DNA of 64,000 bases, taken from assembly GCF_017813365.1 (NCBI RefSeq), contig NZ_JAGIZA010000006.1:62001-126000 (forward strand), read 5' to 3'. The stretch is from Roseomonas indoligenes. GTDB lineage: Bacteria > Pseudomonadota > Alphaproteobacteria > Acetobacterales > Acetobacteraceae. The notes below the pieces were generated by a model that saw only the letters and a program-made list of their open reading frames with translations, was not told the origin of the DNA and made no database searches. Positions 56,487 to 64,000 of the stretch are shown piece by piece; within the stretch, counting starts at the first letter, position 1, and every line of letters starts with the position of its first letter. The translations under genes were made by a program, and so were the position numbers.

Positions 56487-57625
56487 GTGAGCGTCCCCTC
56501 CTCGGCCCGGCTCATCCGCTTCCGGGTGAGAGCCAGCAGGAAGCCCATGCCGAGCGCGATGGCGATGACGGAGGAGCCGCCATAGGACACGAAGGGCAAC
56601 GTCATCCCCTTGGTCGGGATGAGGTGCAGGGAGGAGGCCATGTTGATGAAGGCCTGCAGCCCGAACTGGGTCAGCAGCCCGGAGGCGGCGAGAATAACGA
56701 AGAGGTCCGTCTCCGCCAGCAGCCGCATCATCCCCCGCACCACGACGAAGGCGAAAAGGCCGAGGATGAGGAGGCAGATCATCAACCCGAACTCCTCACC
56801 CACCACGGCATAGACGAAGTCGGCATGCGCGTCGGGCAGCACGTTCTTCATCCGGCCCTCGCCAGGGCCCACGCCCATCATCCCGCCCGCGCCGAAGGCC
56901 TCCAGCGCCACGTCCACTTGGTAGCTGTTCCCGCCCTCACCGAATAGGAACTGGTTCACGCGCTTATGGACGTGGTCGAACAGGAAATAGGCGCCCACGA
57001 TGCCGGAGACGCCCATCAGCCCCAGCCCGCCGACGAGGGCAAGGTTGATCCCGGCCACGAAGATCTGCGCGAAGAAGACGGAGGAGACGACGAGCAGCAT
57101 GCCGATATCAGGCTGGCGCTGCAGCACCAGAGCCACGCCGAGATAGGAGACCAGGGCCGCGCCCCACATCGCCGTGCCGCGCCGCCCGGCGAGCTTCGCC
57201 TCGGAGATCAGCCAGGCCGCGAAGACCGCGAAGCAGGGTTTGAGGAACTCGGAGGGCTGGAGGGAGCCGAGGAGCGGCAGGTTCAGCCAGCGCCGCGCGC
57301 CCTTCACCTCCGCGCCGATGAACAGCGTCGCGATCGTCAGCAGCAGCGCGCCGGCGAAGCCGAGGATCGCCAGCCGCCGGACCCCCTTCGGGCTGAGCAG
57401 CGAGACGCCCGCCATCACCGCCGACGCGCCGGCGAGGAACATCACCTGCTTGGCGAAGAACATGTTGCGGGACGAAGCGCCGATGCGCTCCGCCACCGCC
57501 GGCGCCGCGGCCAGCACCATGACGTAGCCGAAGCCCACCAGGGTGAAGAGGGCCGCGAGAGTCCAGCGGTCCACGCTCCACCACCAGCGGCCGAGGGTGG
57601 AGGTATCGGCGCGGGAGAGTGCCAT
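56483..57625 (-). CDS. ftsW: Septal peptidoglycan polymerase FtsW (SEDS)
   Basis: Ten-helix SEDS glycosyltransferase that polymerises lipid II at the septum with FtsI, 380 residues. Family landmarks: LLGSLQPSEFLKPCFAVFAA (QPSE), QRQPDIGMLLVVSSVFFAQI (the catalytic-aspartate Q-P-D region), DAHADFVYAVVGEEFG, and the final KGMTLPFVSYGGSSVIAIA. Start ATG at 57625 forms TGATG with the murD stop. Confidence 0.98.
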   Translation of the reverse strand: MALSRADTSTLGRWWWSVDRWTLAALFTLVGFGYVMVLAAAPAVAERIGASSRNMFFAKQVMFLAGASAVMAGVSLLSPKGVRRLAILGFAGALLLTIATLFIGAEVKGARRWLNLPLLGSLQPSEFLKPCFAVFAAWLISEAKLAGRRGTAMWGAALVSYLGVALVLQRQPDIGMLLVVSSVFFAQIFVAGINLALVGGLGLMGVSGIVGAYFLFDHVHKRVNQFLFGEGGNSYQVDVALEAFGAGGMMGVGPGEGRMKNVLPDAHADFVYAVVGEEFGLMICLLILGLFAFVVVRGMMRLLAETDLFVILAASGLLTQFGLQAFINMASSLHLIPTKGMTLPFVSYGGSSVIAIALGMGFLLALTRKRMSRAEEGTLT

Positions 57626-58971
57626 CAGGCGGCCTCCGCTTCACGGTTGGCAAGGTTGCGGACAAAGTCGCGGAAGGCATCGCCCCGCGCTTCGAAGGAA
57701 CGGAACTGGTCGAAGGAGGCGCAGGCCGGGGAGAGAAGCACGGCACCGCTGCCGGTCCGCCGCGCCGCTTCCAGCCCCTCAGCCACGGCGGCGTCCAGCG
57801 TGCCGACGACCCGGTGCGGCACGCCGTGCTCGGCCAGGGTGGCCGCGAACTCCTCCGCCGCCTGCCCGATCAGCAGGGCTTCCGCCACCCGGGGGAAGAG
57901 GGACGCCAGAGGCACGATCCCGCCGGCCTTCGGCACCCCGCCGGCGATCCAGACCACGCGGTCGTGGCAGGCCAGGGCGTAGGCGGTGCTGTCGGCGTTC
58001 GTCGCCTTGCTGTCGTTGAGGAAGGCGATGCCATCCACCTCGCCCACCCGCTCCTGCCGGTGCGGCAGGCCGGGATAGGTGAGCAGCGCCCGCCCCGCCA
58101 CGGCGCGCGCGATGCCCAGCCCGAAGGCCAGTGCCGTCGCGGCCGCCGCGTTCTGCGCGTTGTGCGGGCCGGGCAGCGCCAGCGCGCCGGACAAGTCCAC
58201 AATCACGCCGGCACCGTCCCGCAGCAGCGCGCCGTCGCCCCAGATCCCGCCGGGCTGCGGCATGTGGCCGGAGACCGGCACCACCCGGCCCTCATGCGCC
58301 GCCGCCACCGCCCGCGTCTCCGCGTCGTCCATCCCGAAAACGGCGAGGTCGTTCCCCAGCATCACCCGCGCCTTGGCCGCGGCATAGCCGGCCATGTCAC
58401 CGTGCCGGTCCAGATGATCCGGCGAAAGGTTCAGAAGCGCCCCCAGCGCGAAGCGCGCCCGGTCCAGCCGTTCCGCGGAGTAGGAGGACATCTCCAGGAT
58501 ATAGACGCCGTCGTCTGCCAGCACCGGCATGTCCAGAGCCGGCGGGCCGAGGTTGCCGCCCGTCGCCACCACCATCCCGGCCGCCCGCGCGAGATGGTCC
58601 AGCAGCGCCGTGGTCGTGGACTTGCCGTTGGTGCCGGTGATCCCGACGAAGCGCGCCCGGCTGCCCACCGCGCGCACGGCGCGATACAGGAATTCCACGT
58701 CGCACAGGACCGGTGCGCCGATCTCCGCCGCGCGTCGCGCCAGCGGATGCGCCTTCGGCCCCCGGTGCGGAATGCCCGGGGAAATCATCAGCAGGTCGAA
58801 GCGCTCCGGCTGCCCGACGGCGATGCCGGCCGCTTCCGCCGCCGCCCGCGCCGCCTCGCCGTCATCCCACGCCGTGACATCCGCGCCCCAGTCGCGCAGG
58901 CGGCGCGCAGCCGGCAACCCGGCCCGCCCCAGCCCGAGAACCGCGATGCGCTGTCCGGCGAAGGGCGTCAT
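57625..58971 (-). CDS. murD: UDP-N-acetylmuramoylalanine--D-glutamate ligase
   Basis: Mur ligase adding D-glutamate, 448 residues. N-terminal RIAVLGLGRAGLPAARRL, ATP loop GITGTNGKSTTTALLDHL, LEMSSYSAERL (metal/ATP contacts), NLSPDHLDRHGDMAGYAAAK, FLNDSKATNADSTAYAL and LLSPACASFDQFRSFEARGD in the C-terminal domain. An in-frame opening to 59292 overlaps mraY; the ATG at 58971, sharing one base with the mraY stop, is clearly the start. Confidence 0.98.
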   Translation of the reverse strand: MTPFAGQRIAVLGLGRAGLPAARRLRDWGADVTAWDDGEAARAAAEAAGIAVGQPERFDLLMISPGIPHRGPKAHPLARRAAEIGAPVLCDVEFLYRAVRAVGSRARFVGITGTNGKSTTTALLDHLARAAGMVVATGGNLGPPALDMPVLADDGVYILEMSSYSAERLDRARFALGALLNLSPDHLDRHGDMAGYAAAKARVMLGNDLAVFGMDDAETRAVAAAHEGRVVPVSGHMPQPGGIWGDGALLRDGAGVIVDLSGALALPGPHNAQNAAAATALAFGLGIARAVAGRALLTYPGLPHRQERVGEVDGIAFLNDSKATNADSTAYALACHDRVVWIAGGVPKAGGIVPLASLFPRVAEALLIGQAAEEFAATLAEHGVPHRVVGTLDAAVAEGLEAARRTGSGAVLLSPACASFDQFRSFEARGDAFRDFVRNLANREAEAA

Positions 58972-60056
58972 CACCGGATCTTCAGCGTGGAAAGGCCGAT
59001 GAGGGCCAGGATCATGGAAATGATCCAGAACCGGATCACGATGGTCGGCTCCGACCAGCCCTTCTTCTCGTAGTGGTGGTGCAGCGGCGCCATCAGGAAC
59101 ACGCGGCGCCCGGTGCGCTTGAACCAGAAGACCTGGATCACGACCGAGAGCGTTTCCACCACGAAGACGCCGCCCACGATGGCCAGCACCACCTCGTGCT
59201 TCGTCGCCACTGCCACGGCACCGAGCGCGCCGCCCAGCGCCAGGCTGCCCGTGTCGCCCATGAACACCGCCGCCGGCGGCGCGTTGAACCACAGGAAGCC
59301 CAGCCCGGCGCCGACGAGCGCGGAGAGGAAGACCGCCAGCTCGCCCGTGCCCGGCACGAAGACCACCTGCAGGTAGTCCGCGAAGACGCGGTTGCCGACG
59401 AGGTAGGCGATGATGGCGAAGACGCCCGCCGCGATCATGACCGGCACGATCGCCAGCCCGTCCAGCCCGTCCGTCAGGTTCACGGCGTTGGAGGAGCCGA
59501 CCATCACCAGCATTCCCACCAGGGGAAAGAAGACACCGAAGGGGATCAGCACGTCCTTGAACACGGGCACCGTCAGGCTCTCGTTCAGCCCGGGCGGCAG
59601 CAGGTAGAGGATGGCGATGGCGATCACCAGCGCCAGCCCGAACTGCACCACCAGCTTGCCGCGGGCCGAGACGCCCTTGGTGTTCCGCTTCGTCACCTTC
59701 AGCCAGTCATCGGCGAAGCCCAGCAGCCCGAAGCCGAGGGTGACGACCATCACCGCCCAGACCAGCCCGTTCCGCAGATCCGCCCAGAGAAGGGTGGAAA
59801 CCGTCAGCGCCAGCAGGATCAGCACGCCGCCCATGGTGGGCGTGCCCTTCTTCTCGATCAGGTGCCGCTCCGGCCCATCCGCCCGGATCGGCTGCCCGCC
59901 GCGCTGGAAGCCGCGCAGCCAGCGGATCACCATCGGCCCGAACACCATGGAGAGCACCAGCGCCGTCAGGCAGGCCGCGCCAGCGCGGAAGGTGACGTAG
60001 CGCAGCAGGTTGAAGATGATGAGGTCGCCCGGGCCGGCGAGCAGCGCGGGGATCAT
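58971..60056 (-). CDS. mraY: Phospho-N-acetylmuramoyl-pentapeptide-transferase
   Basis: Ten-helix membrane enzyme transferring phospho-MurNAc-pentapeptide to undecaprenyl phosphate to form lipid I, 361 residues. Motifs are [36 protein letters not shown] (catalytic DD region), [34 protein letters not shown] and [21 protein letters not shown] overlaps the murF stop (ATGA). Confidence 0.99.
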   Translation of the reverse strand: MIPALLAGPGDLIIFNLLRYVTFRAGAACLTALVLSMVFGPMVIRWLRGFQRGGQPIRADGPERHLIEKKGTPTMGGVLILLALTVSTLLWADLRNGLVWAVMVVTLGFGLLGFADDWLKVTKRNTKGVSARGKLVVQFGLALVIAIAILYLLPPGLNESLTVPVFKDVLIPFGVFFPLVGMLVMVGSSNAVNLTDGLDGLAIVPVMIAAGVFAIIAYLVGNRVFADYLQVVFVPGTGELAVFLSALVGAGLGFLWFNAPPAAVFMGDTGSLALGGALGAVAVATKHEVVLAIVGGVFVVETLSVVIQVFWFKRTGRRVFLMAPLHHHYEKKGWSEPTIVIRFWIISMILALIGLSTLKIR

Positions 60057-61432
60057 GCCGCCGCTCCCTGCTGCTCGAGCGCCTTGATGGCGCGCACCAC
60101 CACCGCCATGCGGCTGCCGAGCGACCCCTTCACCAGCACGGAATCCCGTGCCCGCAGCGCATCCGCCACCAGCGGCGCCAGCGCCGCGCTGTCCGCCGCG
60201 TGCGCACCACGCTTCTCCGCCGGCAACGCATCGTGCAGCGCCGCCATCTGCGGGCCGCAGGTGAACACCACATCCGCGCAGGCCGCCGCGTCCGCGGCCA
60301 GGGCGGCGTGCATCGCCGCACCCTCGTTACCAAGTTCCAACATATCACCCATCACGGCCACGCGCCGCGTTCCTTCCTGTGCCGCCAGCACGGCAAGGGC
60401 CGCACGCATGGAGGTCGTATTGGCATTATAGGATTCGTCGAGCAGCAGCACCGCGCCGCCCGCCACGGGGACGACGACGCGCGCCCCCCGGCCGGCCAGT
60501 GGCGCGAAGCGCGCCAGCCCTTCCGCGAACGACCGGGGATCCGCGCCCAGCGCCCGCGCAGCGGCCATCGAGGCCACCGCATTCATCGCCATGTGCCGCC
60601 CGGGAACGGGCAGGGACACGGCGAAGCTCTCCCCGTCCAGCCCGACACGGAAGGACTGGCTTTCGGCATCGCCCCTCCAGTCCAGCAGCCGCGCCGTGCC
60701 GCTCTCACCGAAGAGAACGGCTCTCACGCCCGCTTCCTCCGCCCTCCGGTGCAGCAGGGCGGCGCAGGGACCTTCCGCCGGGATCACCGCCACACCGCCG
60801 GGCTCGAGCCCCAGCACGATGTCGGCCTTCTCCTCGGCGATCGCCTCCATGGAGCCGAGCCGCCCGAGATGGGCCGGCGCGATGGTGGTGATGACAGCGA
60901 CATGCGGCCGCGCGAGGCGGGAGAGGGGAGCAATCTCCCCCCGGTTGTTCATCCCGACCTCGATCACGCCGAACCCGGCGGAAACCGGCATCCGCGCCAG
61001 CGTCAGCGGCACGCCCCAGTGGTTGTTGTAGCTCGCCACAGCCGCATGCACGGCGCCGCACGCGGAAAGCCCGGCCGCCAGCATCTCCTTCGTGCTCGTC
61101 TTGCCCACGCTGCCCGTCACCGCGACGAAGCGCGCGGGGGAACGGGCCCGCCCAGCAGCACCTAGCGCCGTCAGCCCCGCCAGCGTGTCGCCCAGGCGCA
61201 GCAGCGGCACGGCGCCCGGCACCTCCCGGTCCACCATCGCGCAGGCGGCCCCGCGTGCCATCGCGTCCGGCACGAAGTCGTGCCCATCCCGCACATCGCG
61301 CAGCGCGACGAACAGATCGCCCGGCCCGACGCTCCGGCTGTCGATGGAAACGCCGGACACCGCCACGCCGTCCGGCACGTCGCCGCCCGTGGCCGCGCGC
61401 AGCGCGGCGGAATCCCACAGCGCCGCGCTCAC
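60053..61432 (-). CDS. murF: UDP-N-acetylmuramoyl-tripeptide--D-alanyl-D-alanine ligase
   Basis: Adds the D-Ala-D-Ala made by Ddl to the UDP-MurNAc-tripeptide, 459 residues. ATP loop [39 protein letters not shown], and the C-terminal domain with [18 protein letters not shown] and [18 protein letters not shown]. The GTG start overlaps the murE stop by 4 nt. Confidence 0.98.
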   Translation of the reverse strand: MSAALWDSAALRAATGGDVPDGVAVSGVSIDSRSVGPGDLFVALRDVRDGHDFVPDAMARGAACAMVDREVPGAVPLLRLGDTLAGLTALGAAGRARSPARFVAVTGSVGKTSTKEMLAAGLSACGAVHAAVASYNNHWGVPLTLARMPVSAGFGVIEVGMNNRGEIAPLSRLARPHVAVITTIAPAHLGRLGSMEAIAEEKADIVLGLEPGGVAVIPAEGPCAALLHRRAEEAGVRAVLFGESGTARLLDWRGDAESQSFRVGLDGESFAVSLPVPGRHMAMNAVASMAAARALGADPRSFAEGLARFAPLAGRGARVVVPVAGGAVLLLDESYNANTTSMRAALAVLAAQEGTRRVAVMGDMLELGNEGAAMHAALAADAAACADVVFTCGPQMAALHDALPAEKRGAHAADSAALAPLVADALRARDSVLVKGSLGSRMAVVVRAIKALEQQGAAA

Positions 61433-62892
61433 GCCGCGATCCCCGCCAGCGCCCGCACCACGGAGACGTCGTCGAAGGGATGCGTCACCCCGCCGATCGT
61501 CTGCCCGCTCTCATGCCCCTTGCCCGCCACCGCCAGCACGTCGCCAGGGCCGAGGGCCGCCATCGCCTCCGCGATCGCCGCTTCCCGCCCGCCGATGTCG
61601 GTGCCGCCGGGGCAGCCCGCCAGCACCGCCGCCCGGATCCCGGCCGGGTCCTCGCTGCGGGGATTGTCGTCCGTCACCACCACCCGGTCGGCCAGCCGCG
61701 CTGCCGCCGTGCCCATCAGCGGCCGTTTGCCGGGATCACGGTCCCCGCCGGCGCCGAACACCACGTGCAACCGGGCGGCGTGCGGACGAAGCGCCGCCAG
61801 AAGCCGCTCCAGCGCGTCGGGCGTGTGGGCATAGTCCACATAGACCGCCGCGCCGTTCGGCAGCCGCGCCGCAAGCTCCATGCGGCCGCGCACGCCGGAG
61901 AGACGGGGCAGGGCGCGCAGCGCGCGGTCCGCCGGAAGACCCGTGGCCACGGCCAGCGCCGCCGCCAGCATCACGTTGTCCGCCTGATAACGCCCGACCA
62001 GCGGCAGGTGCAGCACCTCCCGCCGCCCGAAAAGGGTGATCTCCAGCTCCTGCCCGTCGGCCAGGGGCGTGTGGCGCAGCAAGCGCAGATCGGCGCCGGC
62101 CTCGCCCACCGTCACCAGCCGCAGGTGCCGCGCGGCGGCGATGGAGCGGATGGCGGCCAGCGTCGCGCCGTCCATATCCGCGTTCGCCACCGCCGGCCGG
62201 CCGGCCTCAAGCAGCGTGTCCAACAGCCGCAGCTTCGCCGCGCGGTAGTCCTCGATCGTGCCGTGGTAGTCCAGATGGTCGCGCGTCAGGTTGGAGAAGC
62301 CGGCCCCCGCCAGCATCACCCCGTCCAGCCTGCGCTGCTCCAGCCCGTGGGAGGAGGCCTCCATCGCCGCGTGCGTCACCCCAGCGCGCGCGATGGCGGC
62401 CAGGGTGGCGTGCAGCGAGACGGGATCCGGCGTGGTCAGCGAAGGCCCGGGCGGGAAGCCGTCCGCCACCAGCCCCAGCGTGCCCATGGAAGCGGCGCGC
62501 GATCCCGCATCGGCCCAGATCTGGCGCAGGAAGTCGGCAGTGCTCGTCTTGCCGTTGGTCCCCGTGACGGCGACCACCGTGCGGGGCTGCGCGCCGTGGA
62601 AGCGCGCGGCCATCAGCGCCAGTGCGCGCCGCGCATCGGCCGCCATGACCATCGGGCGCGGCGGCACGCCAGGCGGCCACTCCGTGCCTTCCGGCGCCAG
62701 CACCGCCGCCGCACCGCGGCGCACCGCCTCCTCGATATGCGCGCGGCCATCCGTGCGGGCGCCTGGCAGCGCGGCGAAAAGCGCGCCCGGAACCACCTGC
62801 CGGCTATCCGCCGTCAGCGCCGTCACTTCCGGCCGGGCCTCGTAGCGCATCGCGACGGAGTCCAGCCGGGCCATCAGCTCATCGAGCCTCAT
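61429..62892 (-). CDS. murE: UDP-N-acetylmuramoyl-L-alanyl-D-glutamate--2,6-diaminopimelate ligase
   Basis: Adds meso-diaminopimelate to the nascent stem peptide, 487 residues. ATP loop AVTGTNGKTSTADFLRQIW, MEASSHGLEQRRLDGV, FSNLTRDHLDYHGTIEDY (carbamylated-lysine domain region), and the meso-DAP-specific DDNPRSEDPAGIRAAVL. So the cell wall is of the DAP type. The ATG lies within the last codons of ftsI (14-nt overlap). Confidence 0.98.
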   Translation of the reverse strand: MRLDELMARLDSVAMRYEARPEVTALTADSRQVVPGALFAALPGARTDGRAHIEEAVRRGAAAVLAPEGTEWPPGVPPRPMVMAADARRALALMAARFHGAQPRTVVAVTGTNGKTSTADFLRQIWADAGSRAASMGTLGLVADGFPPGPSLTTPDPVSLHATLAAIARAGVTHAAMEASSHGLEQRRLDGVMLAGAGFSNLTRDHLDYHGTIEDYRAAKLRLLDTLLEAGRPAVANADMDGATLAAIRSIAAARHLRLVTVGEAGADLRLLRHTPLADGQELEITLFGRREVLHLPLVGRYQADNVMLAAALAVATGLPADRALRALPRLSGVRGRMELAARLPNGAAVYVDYAHTPDALERLLAALRPHAARLHVVFGAGGDRDPGKRPLMGTAAARLADRVVVTDDNPRSEDPAGIRAAVLAGCPGGTDIGGREAAIAEAMAALGPGDVLAVAGKGHESGQTIGGVTHPFDDVSVVRALAGIAA

Positions 62893-64000
62893 GGCTCGTC
62901 ATCAGGCCCGGCTCCTCGTCGGAGCCGGTGAGCGTCGCGGCTTCCGCGGCCATGGAGAAGCGGATGCGGCTCACCGCCTGCTGCCACATCGTCTCCACCT
63001 CCGTCACCCGCAGCGGCACGGGCGCCGGCAGGGTGGGGGAGGACGGCACGGGTTGCGGCGTCGCCGGGCGGGGCGCCATGGCCGGTGTCGTCATCGGGCG
63101 CCCCGGCACGGCCGGCGGCGCGACGGGCGCACCGGGCCGTGCGGTGGCCGCGGTCGCCGGGCGCTGCGACGGGCGTCCGGGCTGCAGCGGGATGGTGATG
63201 GCCTGCACGATGGCCGGGTCCTGTGGATTCTCGGGAATCAGTCCCAGCACCGGCGCGATGCGGGAGATCACCGTGCCCGCTGCCGGCGCCGCCACCCAGC
63301 CCGCCGTCGCGTAGCCGTGCGATCGCGCGTTCGGGTTCGGCTCGTCGACCATCACGTAAATCGCGTAGCGCGGCGCGTTCATCGGAAAGGCGCCGACGAA
63401 GGCCGCGATGCGCTTGTTCGGCAGGTAGCCGCCACGGGGCCCCGTCTTCTGCGCCGTGCCCGTTTTGCCGCCGACGAAATAGCCCGGCACATCCGCGCCC
63501 TTGCCGGAGCCGTCCGTCACGACCAGCCGCATCAGCCGCCGCATCGTCTCCGATGTGCGCTCGCTGATCACGCGCGTTCCCTCGCGCGGCACGTTCGGCG
63601 GCTGCGCCAGCAGCGTCGGCTGGCGGAGGATGCCGCCATTCGCCACCGCCGAGATGCCGGTGACGACGTGCAGCGGCGTCACCGCGATGCCGTGGCCGTA
63701 GGAGATCGTGAACATGTTGATCTCCTTCCAGCCACTGGCCGGCGGGACCATCGGCAGCGCCGTCTCCGTCAGCTCGATCCCCTGGCGGGAGAGCATGCCC
63801 ATGCGGCCCAGGAACTCGCGCTGTCGCTGCGGCCCGAAGGTCTGCGCCATGTGCGCTGCGCCGAGGTTGGAGGAATAGGCCAGCACCTCGGGGAAGGTGA
63901 TGATCCGGTTCTTGCCCTTGTAGTCCGTGATCGTGAAGCGCCCGAAGCGGATCGGGTGCGCCGCGTCGAAGGTGCTCGTGTTCACGTTCGCCGTGCCGAA
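62879..64000 (-). CDS. ftsI: Septal penicillin-binding protein 3 (FtsI), N-terminus outside the window
   Basis: C-terminal 373 residues of the divisome transpeptidase that cross-links septal peptidoglycan with FtsW. The open frame runs to the window edge, and its SxxK nucleophile motif must lie beyond it. Visible are the SxN motif in LAYSSNLGAAHMAQTFG and the KTG motif in VGGKTGTAQKTGPRGG, plus FVGAFPMNAPRYAIYVMVDEP. The last 150 residues include a long Pro/Ala/Thr-rich segment (PSQRPATAATARPG and further), which is extra relative to E. coli FtsI. The stop overlaps murE by 14 nt. Confidence 0.97.
   Translation of the reverse strand, partial: FGTANVNTSTFDAAHPIRFGRFTITDYKGKNRIITFPEVLAYSSNLGAAHMAQTFGPQRQREFLGRMGMLSRQGIELTETALPMVPPASGWKEINMFTISYGHGIAVTPLHVVTGISAVANGGILRQPTLLAQPPNVPREGTRVISERTSETMRRLMRLVVTDGSGKGADVPGYFVGGKTGTAQKTGPRGGYLPNKRIAAFVGAFPMNAPRYAIYVMVDEPNPNARSHGYATAGWVAAPAAGTVISRIAPVLGLIPENPQDPAIVQAITIPLQPGRPSQRPATAATARPGAPVAPPAVPGRPMTTPAMAPRPATPQPVPSSPTLPAPVPLRVTEVETMWQQAVSRIRFSMAAEAATLTGSDEEPGLMTSHEAR

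Overview
The window is very G+C-rich DNA, with G or C at nearly every third codon position, densely packed with genes. The complete division and cell-wall (dcw) cluster, lpxC, bamD, recN, ligA, a DUF1127 protein, the alphaproteobacterial-type FtsZ tail, and many solute-binding proteins of the Bug type suggest an alphaproteobacterium of the Acetobacteraceae, Roseomonas-like. That placement is inference from gene content. No rRNA, tRNA, CRISPR array, intact insertion sequence or prophage was recognised.

Left part (1-12.1 kb): an FMN reductase, a SnoaL-like protein, a gene-poor stretch of about 1.2 kb, then a catabolic operon on the minus strand (RraA-like aldolase, Ldh-type dehydrogenase, Bug receptor, 3-hydroxyisobutyrate-dehydrogenase-like reductase) facing away from a second Bug receptor. 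An M29 aminopeptidase, an orphan ABC peptide-type binding protein, OsmC, a GNAT enzyme and an SH3 protein with a short tandem repeat follow.

Middle part (12.1-40.4 kb): a mix of core genes (EttA, UvrD, PrmA, MlaA and MlaC, M20 and M24 peptidases) and accessory genes (two LysE exporters, two more orphan Bug receptors, an FUSC-family protein, an MHS-type transporter, a YgiB/YgiC-like pair, and a Sel1-type membrane protein next to an orphan TAXI receptor). The most unusual gene is at 30700-31008. It encodes a 102-residue protein whose N-terminus looks like a bacteriocin double-glycine leader and whose C-terminus resembles the inner-rod helix of type III secretion, with no secretion genes around it.

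Right part (40.4-64 kb): a transglutaminase, ligA, endonuclease V (opposite strand), recN, bamD and lpxC. After a clear intrinsic terminator comes the dcw cluster, transcribed right to left as ftsI (cut by the window edge)-murE-murF-mraY-murD-ftsW-murG-murC-murB-ddl-ftsQ-ftsA-ftsZ. Eleven of its twelve internal junctions overlap by 1-14 nt or are separated by 3 nt; ftsA-ftsZ has a 57-nt gap. Together these genes make lipid II, flip and polymerise it at the septum, and build the Z-ring. lpxC and bamD add outer-membrane lipid A synthesis and beta-barrel assembly.
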